Assembly: GCA_964606065.1 (NCBI GenBank)
Contig: CAZSEX010000017.1
Span: 1-38,060 of the forward strand
Origin: JAFGHJ01 sp964606065
GTDB taxonomy: Bacteria; Hydrothermota; UBA3072
Length of the DNA: 38,060 nucleotides
Reading direction: 5' to 3'
In this document: in pieces, positions 15,146-22,085 of the stretch
How the letters are laid out: the number at the start of each line of letters is the position of its first letter
How positions within the stretch are numbered: position 1 is the stretch's first letter
The notes under the pieces: generated by a model
What the model was told of the DNA's origin: nothing
The model's input: only the letters and a program-made list of their open reading frames with translations
The model's database searches: none
Program-made: the position numbers and the translations under genes

Positions 15146-16989
15146 TTTCCGTACTTTTCTTTCGCTTTTAGGAGTCTTTTTCGTTGTTTTTCTAAAACAT
15201 CGAAAAGAACTCTGGGTGCGTCCATAACCTGAGTCTTGTAAATTTCCTCAATGCGGTTTATCTTTGCCAGATTTTCTTTTACTCTTATTTTGAACTGCTC
15301 GTTATACTCTTCAATTGTGAAGTTTTTATCGAGAACTTCTTTAAAGAGTTTTTTTAGATCCTCGTATTTTGGTATACGCCCCATAGGGGCGTATATTGCG
15401 TCAACATCTTTATTCACTCTCAATTCTGCCCATTTATACCACACTTTCTTATCATCTCTTGAGTTTAGAAAGTTCCCGTTTTTATCTTTGAGAAAATAAT
15501 TGACTGCAAATATCCGGGGCACCTTTTCAAGCCCTTTAGCGAAGTCAAGATTTGCGTTGATGTAGTTTCCTATAGAGATGGAAAGAAAATCGAGATTCGA
15601 CATAGGATTGAATTTTCTTACGCCCTCTTTTCCGAGTGTGGCTGCAGTGGTTTCCGATTCCAGAGACGCTCCGTACGCGATTATACCGTGAGTCCAGTCA
15701 AAAGCTTCTTTTATTGGCACCCACGTATCGGAGTCTCTTCCTCCATAAACGATACCCCCTACTTCCACTCCTTTCGGGTCGTGTAGAGTCGGATCGAGAT
15801 TGCCGAAATTCTTGAGCTCGATTGTAAACCTCGCATTCCGGTGCGATACCGGTATTTCATTACCCCTTTCATCTTTTTTACCTTTGCGCCATTCTCCGGA
15901 ATGATTGATGCCTTTTTCGGGTATATCACCATCTTTGCCGATCCAGTGAACCCCTCCTTCGGCTGTCATTAAAACGTTTGAAAATATTATTTCAGCCGGA
16001 GAGTGAAGTGCTTCCCAGATTATAGGATCATCCTGGGAGTTAATTCCCATAATAATTCCAAAGACCCCCTTTTCTACGTTTACAGCTCTGACCCTACCGT
16101 CTTTTTTTCTTAAATACGCTATATCGTCACCTACGATGGTTTCATTATCAAGCATCGCAGTGGAAGTCTTTCCGCAGAGTGATGGGAACGCGCCCGTAAA
16201 GTAAGTGACTCTCTCGTTCGGGCCGTGAACACCTACAATTAACATATGCTCGGTAAGCCATCCCTCTTTAGCTCCGCGGTTAATCGCTAAACGCATAGAA
16301 AGTTTTTTGAGCCCTATAGTATTGCCGCCATATTGAGTGTTGGCGCTGTATACAATATTTTCTTCCAGATCGATGTATACACGGCGTTTATCGAGATTTT
16401 TACTTGTGTTTCGTTCGTCTAATTCGCCGGCAGAATGCACTATTTTAAAAAATCGCGCGTTTCTACCCTGACGCACAAATTCTTCAAAACCCTGCCTGTA
16501 TAAAAGATCGTCACTATGAGCAACATAGGCAGAATCAGTAAGCTGTATAACCGGTTGAGAAAAGCTTGAATTGGTAGGGCCCAGACTGAAGAATCTGATA
16601 TATAACTCTTTCCCTTTCATAATGTTTTTCATAATTTCATGAATTTCAGAAATACATTCTTCCCTGGGAGCCGTATTTATTGCTTTATCTAATGATAACC
16701 CCTTGGTAAGCAGTATCTTGGTGTTCTCTTTGTCCCGGGCCTGGTCATGGTAATTGTCGAAGTGAATTGTGTGGTTTTCAATAGCGAGTTTTGTTTCTTC
16801 TCCATTTCTTATCGCTGCTTCTCTTATATAGTTAATGTCTTCTTCCTCATCCGTACAAACGAAAACGCTTTCAGGAGCGCAATGATCAATATATTTTGCG
16901 ATAAACTCGTGTAGCACAGGATTGTCGATCCTCATTAATTTTTTATATTGCTCGCTTCCCAATCTGCCATTTAAAATATTCGAAGGCAC
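15109..16989 (-). CDS. pckG: Phosphoenolpyruvate carboxykinase (GTP)
   Basis: A 626-residue GTP-type PEPCK. It carries YGGNTIGLKKLSMRLAINRG (220-239), the kinase-1a P-loop FPSLCGKTSTAM with C272-GKT, the metal site VGDDIAYL, and VNYFLKDKNG near the guanine-binding region. It interconverts oxaloacetate and PEP using GTP, either for gluconeogenesis or anaplerosis. The cysteine before GKT is the reactive one of the family. Start is GTG 16989, five bases after AGGAGG (17000-16995), preceded by a promoter giving a leader of about 90 nt. The gene is transcribed alone, divergent from tRNA-Pro and convergent with the nicotinamidase operon. Confidence 0.95.
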   Translation of the reverse strand: MPSNILNGRLGSEQYKKLMRIDNPVLHEFIAKYIDHCAPESVFVCTDEEEDINYIREAAIRNGEETKLAIENHTIHFDNYHDQARDKENTKILLTKGLSLDKAINTAPREECISEIHEIMKNIMKGKELYIRFFSLGPTNSSFSQPVIQLTDSAYVAHSDDLLYRQGFEEFVRQGRNARFFKIVHSAGELDERNTSKNLDKRRVYIDLEENIVYSANTQYGGNTIGLKKLSMRLAINRGAKEGWLTEHMLIVGVHGPNERVTYFTGAFPSLCGKTSTAMLDNETIVGDDIAYLRKKDGRVRAVNVEKGVFGIIMGINSQDDPIIWEALHSPAEIIFSNVLMTAEGGVHWIGKDGDIPEKGINHSGEWRKGKKDERGNEIPVSHRNARFTIELKNFGNLDPTLHDPKGVEVGGIVYGGRDSDTWVPIKEAFDWTHGIIAYGASLESETTAATLGKEGVRKFNPMSNLDFLSISIGNYINANLDFAKGLEKVPRIFAVNYFLKDKNGNFLNSRDDKKVWYKWAELRVNKDVDAIYAPMGRIPKYEDLKKLFKEVLDKNFTIEEYNEQFKIRVKENLAKINRIEEIYKTQVMDAPRVLFDVLEKQRKRLLKAKEKYGNYIKPEELTYKP

Positions 16990-17087
16990 TCGATCCTCCT
17001 CTCTTTATGATTTTGGGAGGTTATTCCCTTATGAATATAATTCCATTTTTAATGAATATTCTCTCAAATCTTTTTTAGCCCGTGGGG

Positions 17088-17115
17088 ATAATAATGGATT
17101 TTTTTAATCTGTCAA
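17088..17115 (-). promoter_or_regulatory. Sigma-70 promoter of pckG
   Basis: On the minus strand, a perfect -35 TTGACA (17115-17110) preceded by CCCCC, a 16-base spacer, and -10 TATTAT (17093-17088). The expected start is near 17080. The C-run in front of the -35 is one arm of an 8-base inverted repeat shared with the tRNA promoter. Confidence 0.65.
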
Positions 17116-17138
17116 GGGGGAAATGCGCCTCCCCCTTG
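17113..17138. repeat. 8-base inverted repeat between divergent promoters
   Basis: CAAGGGGG (17113-17120) and CCCCCTTG (17131-17138) are perfect inverted copies around a 10-base centre. Each arm includes the first bases of a -35 box, one facing pckG and one facing the tRNA. It could be an operator, or just two copies of the C-rich promoter extension placed back to back. Confidence 0.5.
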
Positions 17139-17163
17139 CAGATGGGGTATTTTTTGCTATATT
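17136..17163 (+). promoter_or_regulatory. Promoter of tRNA-Pro(GGG)
   Basis: -35 TTGCAG (17136-17141) preceded by CCCCC, a 16-base spacer, and -10 TATATT (17158-17163). Initiation near 17170 would be one or two bases before the mature tRNA 5' end, leaving almost no leader. It probably also drives the lpxL-like operon downstream. Confidence 0.5.
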
Positions 17164-17171
17164 CAAAGAAG

Positions 17172-17246
17172 CGGGGCGTAGCGCAGGTTGGTAAGCGCGC
17201 CAGCATGGGGAGCTGGAGGTCGGTGGTTCAAATCCACTCGCCCCGA
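17172..17246 (+). tRNA. tRNA-Pro (anticodon GGG)
   Basis: Cloverleaf by eye: acceptor CGGGGCG (17172-17178) with CGCCCCG (17239-17245) and discriminator A; D arm GCGC...GCGC; anticodon stem CCAGC/GCTGG with loop ATGGGGA, anticodon GGG; T arm GGTGG-TTCAAAT-CCACT. The 3' CCA is not encoded. It reads CCC and CCU proline codons. Confidence 0.96.
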
Positions 17247-17286
17247 CTGTTAAATTAAGGCATAGAGAGGTTGTTCGCTCTTTTAG

Positions 17287-18126
17287 ATGAATTTTATATT
17301 TCTGTTTCTTAAAATTTTGGGACAAATTCTACCCAAAGGGCTCGCAGACCTCGTAGCGAGAGGTATTGCTCGCGCGTCTTATACTTTAGTATACAGGCAG
17401 GGACTGAGGAATAATTTTTCAAACCTAAAACTCGTTTTTCCGAACAGGGAGGAAAAAGAACTTCTTAAAATTTCAAAAAGAGCGTGTCTGAACCTTGCGG
17501 TTTGTCTTTACGAACAGCTCTTCATGGGAAGGATTATAAATGGTAGAAATTACCATAAGTTTGTTAAAGATGAAAACTTTCATAATCTGTACGACGCGCA
17601 CAGGCAGGGCAAGGGAGTTATATTGTTAACCGGGCATTTAGGCAATTATGAATGGGGTGCTTCTCTTATACGCTATCTTGGATTCAGAATTTCGGTTATT
17701 TCAGTAGAATACAGAACAAGCTTTATTAGAGACGTTTACGAAGGGTCCAGAAAAAGAACCGGAATAGGAGTTTTTTATGTCAAGAAAAGCTTTTCCGGTC
17801 CGGTCAGATTTTTAAAGGAGGGCGGACTCCTTGCGATTGCCGGAGACAGAAATTTTGAAGGTTCCGCGGTAAGCGTTAAAATGTTTGGGAAAAGCGTAGA
17901 AATTCCGAAAGGAGCTTTTTTTATGGCTTCAAAGTTAGGGGTTCCCGTAGTTGTGGGGTTCGGTCCGAGAGAAAAAGATGGTCGATATCATGTCTATCTT
18001 GAAAAGCCATTCGAGGTCAAAGAGGGCGAAATAGAGAAAAGCGTAAAAAAGTACGTTGAAATGCTGGAACGATACATCAGGAAATATCCCGATCAATGGC
18101 TGCTCTTTGAAAAATTGGGGAAATGA
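17287..18126 (+). CDS. Lysophospholipid/lauroyl acyltransferase family protein (LpxL/HtrB-like)
   Basis: A 279-residue protein with the HX4E acyltransferase motif at H117-LGNY-E122 (LLTGHLGNYEW), then IAGDRNFEGSAVSVKMFG and IPKGAFFMASKLGVPVVVGF, as in LpxL/LpxM-type enzymes. The N-terminus (IFLFLKILGQILP) can anchor it in the inner membrane. The family adds a secondary acyl chain to lipid A precursors, though related members act on other lipids. Its presence supports an outer membrane with lipid A. It lies 40 bases after tRNA-Pro. The final ATGA overlap couples it to the glycosyltransferase, a pairing that hints at envelope lipid work. Confidence 0.85.
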   Translation: MNFIFLFLKILGQILPKGLADLVARGIARASYTLVYRQGLRNNFSNLKLVFPNREEKELLKISKRACLNLAVCLYEQLFMGRIINGRNYHKFVKDENFHNLYDAHRQGKGVILLTGHLGNYEWGASLIRYLGFRISVISVEYRTSFIRDVYEGSRKRTGIGVFYVKKSFSGPVRFLKEGGLLAIAGDRNFEGSAVSVKMFGKSVEIPKGAFFMASKLGVPVVVGFGPREKDGRYHVYLEKPFEVKEGEIEKSVKKYVEMLERYIRKYPDQWLLFEKLGK

Positions 18127-18794
18127 AAATTTTAATCATTATCCCCGCATTTAACGAGGAGAAAAATTTGGGAAAGTTACTGAAGAAAATTTCCTCGATC
18201 ATTCCTTTGAAAAATGTTCTGGTCGTGGACGATGGTTCGTCAGATAAAACCTCAATGATCGCCAAAAAAGCAGGAAGCGGGGTCTTACGGATTCAAAACA
18301 ATCAGGGTAAAGGTCTGGCGCTTAGATCAGGCTTTGATTTTGCTGTTGAGAGTGGTTTCGATGCGGTAATAACAATGGATGCGGATGGGCAGCATGACCC
18401 CTGCGAAGTACCCAGATTTATAAAAAATTTCAAAAAATCCGGCGCCGATTTAATAATAGGCACAAGGGAACAAAATTTGTCTGAAATGCCGCTTTTGCGC
18501 TTCCTGGTTAACAAAACCACATCGCTTGTAACCTCTCTACTGGCTGGAATCAGAGTCCATGACAGTCAATCAGGATATCGGCTTATAAAAAGAAAGTTGA
18601 TCGAGAGAATTAATTTAAAAACGGGTCGTTTTCAAACTGAGACAGAAATAATTGTCAAAGCTGCGAGACTTGGGTTTTTCATCAGAGAAATTCCTATTAA
18701 GACTATTTATTTCGATAAATCTAAGAGTTACATAAATCCTTTTATTGATACTGTAAGATTTATAAAGCTGAGTTTGCAAATGTTATGGCGTTGA
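18123..18794 (+). CDS. Family 2 glycosyltransferase, dolichyl/polyprenyl-phosphate sugar synthase-like
   Basis: A 223-residue GT2 enzyme. IIIPAFNEEKNLGKLL opens the nucleotide-sugar fold, DDGS (36-39) and DADGQHDP (D86, D88) bind the nucleotide and metal, DSQSGYRLIKR is the acceptor-loop block, and FQTETEIIVKAARLG follows. The pattern is that of DPM1-like enzymes that move a sugar from a nucleotide to polyprenyl phosphate. It lacks C-terminal membrane helices, so it is soluble or peripheral. It overlaps the acyltransferase by 4 bases and surE by 10 bases. The sugar is unknown. Confidence 0.87.
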   Translation: MKILIIIPAFNEEKNLGKLLKKISSIIPLKNVLVVDDGSSDKTSMIAKKAGSGVLRIQNNQGKGLALRSGFDFAVESGFDAVITMDADGQHDPCEVPRFIKNFKKSGADLIIGTREQNLSEMPLLRFLVNKTTSLVTSLLAGIRVHDSQSGYRLIKRKLIERINLKTGRFQTETEIIVKAARLGFFIREIPIKTIYFDKSKSYINPFIDTVRFIKLSLQMLWR

Positions 18795-19528
18795 TACTTG
18801 TTTCAAATGACGATGGGATAGAAGCTCAGGGCTTAAAAGTCTTGAGGAAAGCGGTGAATGATTTAGGCAGGGCTATAGTTTTTGCTCCGGAAGAAAACAG
18901 GAGCGGTTCAAGCCATTCCCTTTCGATACATAAAAGCATAAAAGTTAGAAAAGTAGACAAAGACACCTATTCTACCGACGGGACTCCTACAGATTGTATA
19001 CTTTACAGCGTGCGTGGTATTTTAAAAAATAAACCAGATATTGTTCTTGGCGGTATTAACCACGGTGCTAATCTCGGAAGCGATGTCTCCTATTCGGGCA
19101 CTGTCGCGGTTGCCATGGAAGGAACTCTGCTTGGTATTCCTTCCATTGCTTTCTCCCAGGTGGATTTTTACGATTCTTTTAATCCGGAGTTTGCCGGTAA
19201 GATTGTAAACCGTATAACCGGAAAGGTTTTGAAAGATAGTTTGCCAGAGGGGGTTTTCTTGAACGTTAACCTCCCCAAAACGCCGAATGGTAAAATTAAA
19301 TTAACCTGTCTGGGGAACAGGGTTTACCGGGATGAAATTGTGAGAGTTAAAGAGGAAAATGAGAGCCTTACATATTCCCTGAATGGAGAAAGTCCAACCT
19401 GGATTTCAAGTCCGAATTCGGATTTCGACGCCGTACATGAGGGTTTTGTGTCGATTACTCCTATTCGCATGGAGTATACAGATTTTGAAATGATTAAAAA
19501 ATTGCGTTTTTGGGAGGAAATTTATTAG
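18785..19528 (+). CDS. surE: 5'/3'-nucleotidase SurE
   Basis: A 247-residue SurE with the full motif set: LVSNDDGIEAQGL with metal ligands D9/D10, FAPEENRSGSSHSLS, GTPTDCILY, and GGINHGANLGSDVSYSGTVA with the conserved N. It dephosphorylates nucleoside monophosphates and some short polyphosphates. The surE-pcm pair is widely conserved and linked to stationary-phase survival. The gene starts 10 bases before the stop of the glycosyltransferase. Confidence 0.95.
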   Translation: MALILVSNDDGIEAQGLKVLRKAVNDLGRAIVFAPEENRSGSSHSLSIHKSIKVRKVDKDTYSTDGTPTDCILYSVRGILKNKPDIVLGGINHGANLGSDVSYSGTVAVAMEGTLLGIPSIAFSQVDFYDSFNPEFAGKIVNRITGKVLKDSLPEGVFLNVNLPKTPNGKIKLTCLGNRVYRDEIVRVKEENESLTYSLNGESPTWISSPNSDFDAVHEGFVSITPIRMEYTDFEMIKKLRFWEEIY

Positions 19529-19550
19529 TTACGAAAACCAGCGAAAGAAT

Positions 19551-20171
19551 ATGGTTGAAGAGCAAATAAGAAGAAGGGGCATTTCCGATAAAAGAGTCCT
19601 TGCCGCAATGGAAGAAGTGCCCAGGCACGAATTCGTAGGGGAAGGATTAAAAGGGGTCGCTTACCAGGATGGACCTCTCCCCATTGGTATGGATCAAACG
19701 ATTTCTCAGCCTTATATCGTTGCCTTAATGACAGAACTTCTCGATGTGAGTGAAGAACACAAAGTGCTTGAAATTGGTACTGGAAGCGGTTACCAGGCTG
19801 CAATAATTTCAAAGCTGGCGATGAGTGTCGTTACCGTGGAAAGAATTCCGGAACTTTATAAAAAAGCGAAAGAGACCTTGCGAAAATTGGGTTATAATAA
19901 TATTACTGTAGTAATGGCGGATGGAAGTATAGGCTATAGGGAATATGAGCCTTATGACAGGATTATAGTGACCGCCGCTTCTCCTTCCGTACCGAATGAA
20001 TTGATTGATCAGCTAACCGATGAAGGGAAAATAGTTATACCGGTCGGAGGGATGTATACCCAGCAGTTAGTTGCCTTGAAAAAAGAAAGGGATAAAACAA
20101 TTAAAACCGAAAGCGTTGGAGTAAGATTCGTACCTCTTTTAGGGAAAAAAGGATGGGAAAACGGGGCGTAG
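19551..20171 (+). CDS. pcm: Protein-L-isoaspartate O-methyltransferase
   Basis: A 206-residue Pcm from ATG 19551: MVEEQIRRRGISDKRVLAAM, then DGPLPIGMDQTISQPYIVALM, the SAM site VLEIGTGSGYQAAIISKLA, and VPVGGMYTQQLV-type strands near the end. It methylates isoaspartyl residues to start their repair. The frame stays open upstream, and residues before this ATG (YENQRKN) also fit the family, so the true start may be ATT 19524, six bases after GGAGG. The 3' end is unusual: the body ends as usual at GKKGW, but the stop codon TAG (20169-20171) is formed by bases 8-10 of the following tRNA-Pro gene, so coding and tRNA overlap by 10 bases. Confidence 0.93.
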   Translation: MVEEQIRRRGISDKRVLAAMEEVPRHEFVGEGLKGVAYQDGPLPIGMDQTISQPYIVALMTELLDVSEEHKVLEIGTGSGYQAAIISKLAMSVVTVERIPELYKKAKETLRKLGYNNITVVMADGSIGYREYEPYDRIIVTAASPSVPNELIDQLTDEGKIVIPVGGMYTQQLVALKKERDKTIKTESVGVRFVPLLGKKGWENGA

Positions 20172-20236
20172 CGCAGCCTGGTTAGCGCGCCTGCTTCGGG
20201 AGCAGGAGGTCGGTGGTTCAAATCCACTCGCCCCGA
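20162..20236 (+). tRNA. tRNA-Pro (anticodon CGG)
   Basis: Acceptor CGGGGCG (20162-20168) with CGCCCCG (20229-20235), discriminator A; D arm GCGC...GCGC; anticodon stem CCTGC/GCAGG with loop TTCGGGA, anticodon CGG; T arm identical to the GGG copy 3 kb upstream. No encoded CCA. It reads CCG. Its first 10 bases lie inside pcm, so it must be cut out of the surE-pcm transcript. Confidence 0.96.
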
Positions 20237-20265
20237 CTTTAACCGCAGCAAAAAATTATTCCCCC

Positions 20266-20293
20266 TTGACATATTTCTCAATTTTGTTATAGT
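20266..20293 (+). promoter_or_regulatory. Sigma-70 promoter of the ArsR-radical SAM operon
   Basis: -35 TTGACA (20266-20271) preceded by CCCCC, a 16-base spacer, and -10 TATAGT (20288-20293). Predicted start near 20300, immediately before the palindrome. Confidence 0.7.
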
Positions 20294-20301
20294 AAAATAA
20301 T

Positions 20302-20327
20302 AATATATAGACAGTTGTCTATATATT
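20302..20327. promoter_or_regulatory. Perfect palindromic operator of the ArsR-family repressor
   Basis: Two perfect 12-base arms, AATATATAGACA (20302-20313) and TGTCTATATATT (20316-20327), around GT. It begins right after the predicted RNA start and lies 23 bases before the regulator's ATG, the place expected for self-repression. ArsR-family dimers bind AT-rich palindromes of this size. Confidence 0.75.
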
Positions 20328-20350
20328 GAATTTTAATTGAAGGAGGTTTA

Positions 20351-20614
20351 ATGGATGTAAGTGGTATTCTTTCTTTGTTGGCAGATAATACCCGGCTAAA
20401 GATATTAAAGATTTTAAAGAAGGGCGAAAAAAATGTATCGAAGATTGTTGAAGGGATGAAACTTTCCCAACCCACTGTTTCGCACCATCTGAAAAAACTT
20501 GAGGAAGCAGGGTTGGTTTTAAAAAGGCAGTATAAAAGATGGGTTTTTTATCAGGTAAATAAAAGTTTATTGAAAAATTTTATTGAAAGTTTCGGACTGG
20601 AGTTAGATCTGTAA
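20351..20614 (+). CDS. ArsR-family winged-helix transcriptional repressor without cysteines
   Basis: An 87-residue winged-helix protein. LSLLADNTRLKILKILKKGE and the recognition helix LSQPTVSHHLKKLEEAGLV, then YKRWVFYQVN for the wing, are the ArsR/SmtB pattern. There is no cysteine in the protein, so the usual CVC metal site is absent and it is not a classic arsenic or zinc sensor. It follows AAGGAGG (20340-20346). It is co-transcribed with the radical SAM gene 12 bases downstream, and the palindrome in its leader suggests self-control. Confidence 0.9.
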   Translation: MDVSGILSLLADNTRLKILKILKKGEKNVSKIVEGMKLSQPTVSHHLKKLEEAGLVLKRQYKRWVFYQVNKSLLKNFIESFGLELDL

Positions 20615-20626
20615 AAGGAGGTATAG

Positions 20627-22063
20627 ATGGATTTAGTAAAAAGAGCAAGCTTTAGGGCTATTTCATCGACTGCGAATTTAGCGATAAACAAAAAGAAATT
20701 GAGGAGTTTGTTAATTCGAAACATGGAAAGGCGCTTATATTCCGATTTGATAAAGGGAAATCCGGACAATAGACCTCTGAAAGTTCAGGAAGATAAATAT
20801 TATATGGCGAGATCGATCTTTAGAAGTATAGAAAGAGCGATAGAAAGAGAAACTCTGTCCAGAGAGGCTGTCGATGGTTTACTGCGTGTTTTTCTCGGCA
20901 ATGTTTTCTTCGGTGGCTTCTATAAAAGAATGGAATATGCTAAAAAACATTCCGAACGCCCGCCCGTATTTCTCACTGTAAGTCCCGGGAAAAAATGTAA
21001 TCTGCGCTGCAAGGGTTGTTACGCGGCTTCGGGAGCGGAATTTAATGAAAAGTTAAGCTGGGATGTACTTACTAAAATTATATACCAGGCAAAAGATCTC
21101 TGGGGAGCCAATTTCTTCGTGGTTTCAGGCGGAGAACCTCTTATTTACAGGGATAACGGAAATACAATACTTGACCTTTACGAAAAAAATAACGACTCAT
21201 ATTTTCTTATGTATACAAACGGGACTCTGATCAGCGAGGCAGTGGCGAAAAGGATGGCAAAGACGGGGAATATCACCCCGGCTATATCCGTCGAAGGGAT
21301 GAAAAAAGAAACCGACGACAGGAGAGGTACCGGAGTCTTCGACAGAGTATTAAAAGCCATGGAAAATCTCAGAAACGCTGGGGTTCCTTTTGGTTTGTCC
21401 GTAACTGCCACCCGCCACAATATCGACGTAATTACTTCCGATGAATTCAGAGATTTTTTCTTTAACGAGATGGGCGCGATGTATGCCTGGATTTTCCAGT
21501 ACATGCCCATAGGTCGTAAATTCACTCTCGATTTAATGCCTACAGCTAAACAGAGATCGAGATTGTATGAATGGGAATGGCATCTTGTGCGTAAAGAAGA
21601 CATTTTCGTGGCGGATTTCTGGAGTACGGCTACCGGATCCGACGGATGTATAGCGGCTGCCAGACCGGGCGGTTATTTTTATATCAACTGGGATGGGCAT
21701 GTAGCTCCCTGTGTTTTTATGCCTTATACCGTGGATAATATAAACGATGCTTTTAAAGAAGGTCGTGATTTAAACGATGTAATAAATTCCGGATTCTTTA
21801 AGGCAATAAGAAAATGGCAGTTTGAATATGGGTACAAGCAGCCTGCTGAGAAACACAAAAACTGGATAATGCCATGTTTTATAAGGGATCACCGCGAAAA
21901 TTTTCTTGAAGTAATAAAAAAATATAATGTAAAGCCGGCGGACGAAGACGCTGCTGTGGCTTTAAAAGATGATGGTTTTAATGAGGGATTGATAAATTAC
22001 GATAAAGAAATGCATGAGTTGACCGACCCCGTTTGGGAAAAGCATTATCTCGGTTCCGCATAG
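20627..22063 (+). CDS. Radical SAM protein with C-terminal cysteine-rich (SPASM-like) region
   Basis: A 478-residue radical SAM enzyme. The cluster motif is C124-NLR-C128-KG-C131 (CX3CX2C), followed by SGGEP (167-171) for SAM binding. The C-terminal third has single cysteines in SDGCIAAARPGGYFYINWDGH, HVAPCVFMPY and IMPCFIRDH, which could bind an auxiliary cluster as in SPASM-type proteins. The N-terminal 110 residues are helical and charged. It is paired with the cysteine-free ArsR regulator. No peptide substrate gene is visible nearby, so the reaction is unknown. It starts at ATG 20627 after AAAGGAGG, and apgM follows 22 bases after the stop. Confidence 0.85.
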   Translation: MDLVKRASFRAISSTANLAINKKKLRSLLIRNMERRLYSDLIKGNPDNRPLKVQEDKYYMARSIFRSIERAIERETLSREAVDGLLRVFLGNVFFGGFYKRMEYAKKHSERPPVFLTVSPGKKCNLRCKGCYAASGAEFNEKLSWDVLTKIIYQAKDLWGANFFVVSGGEPLIYRDNGNTILDLYEKNNDSYFLMYTNGTLISEAVAKRMAKTGNITPAISVEGMKKETDDRRGTGVFDRVLKAMENLRNAGVPFGLSVTATRHNIDVITSDEFRDFFFNEMGAMYAWIFQYMPIGRKFTLDLMPTAKQRSRLYEWEWHLVRKEDIFVADFWSTATGSDGCIAAARPGGYFYINWDGHVAPCVFMPYTVDNINDAFKEGRDLNDVINSGFFKAIRKWQFEYGYKQPAEKHKNWIMPCFIRDHRENFLEVIKKYNVKPADEDAAVALKDDGFNEGLINYDKEMHELTDPVWEKHYLGSA

Positions 22064-22085
22064 ATAAGTTTTACTGGGGGTTTTT

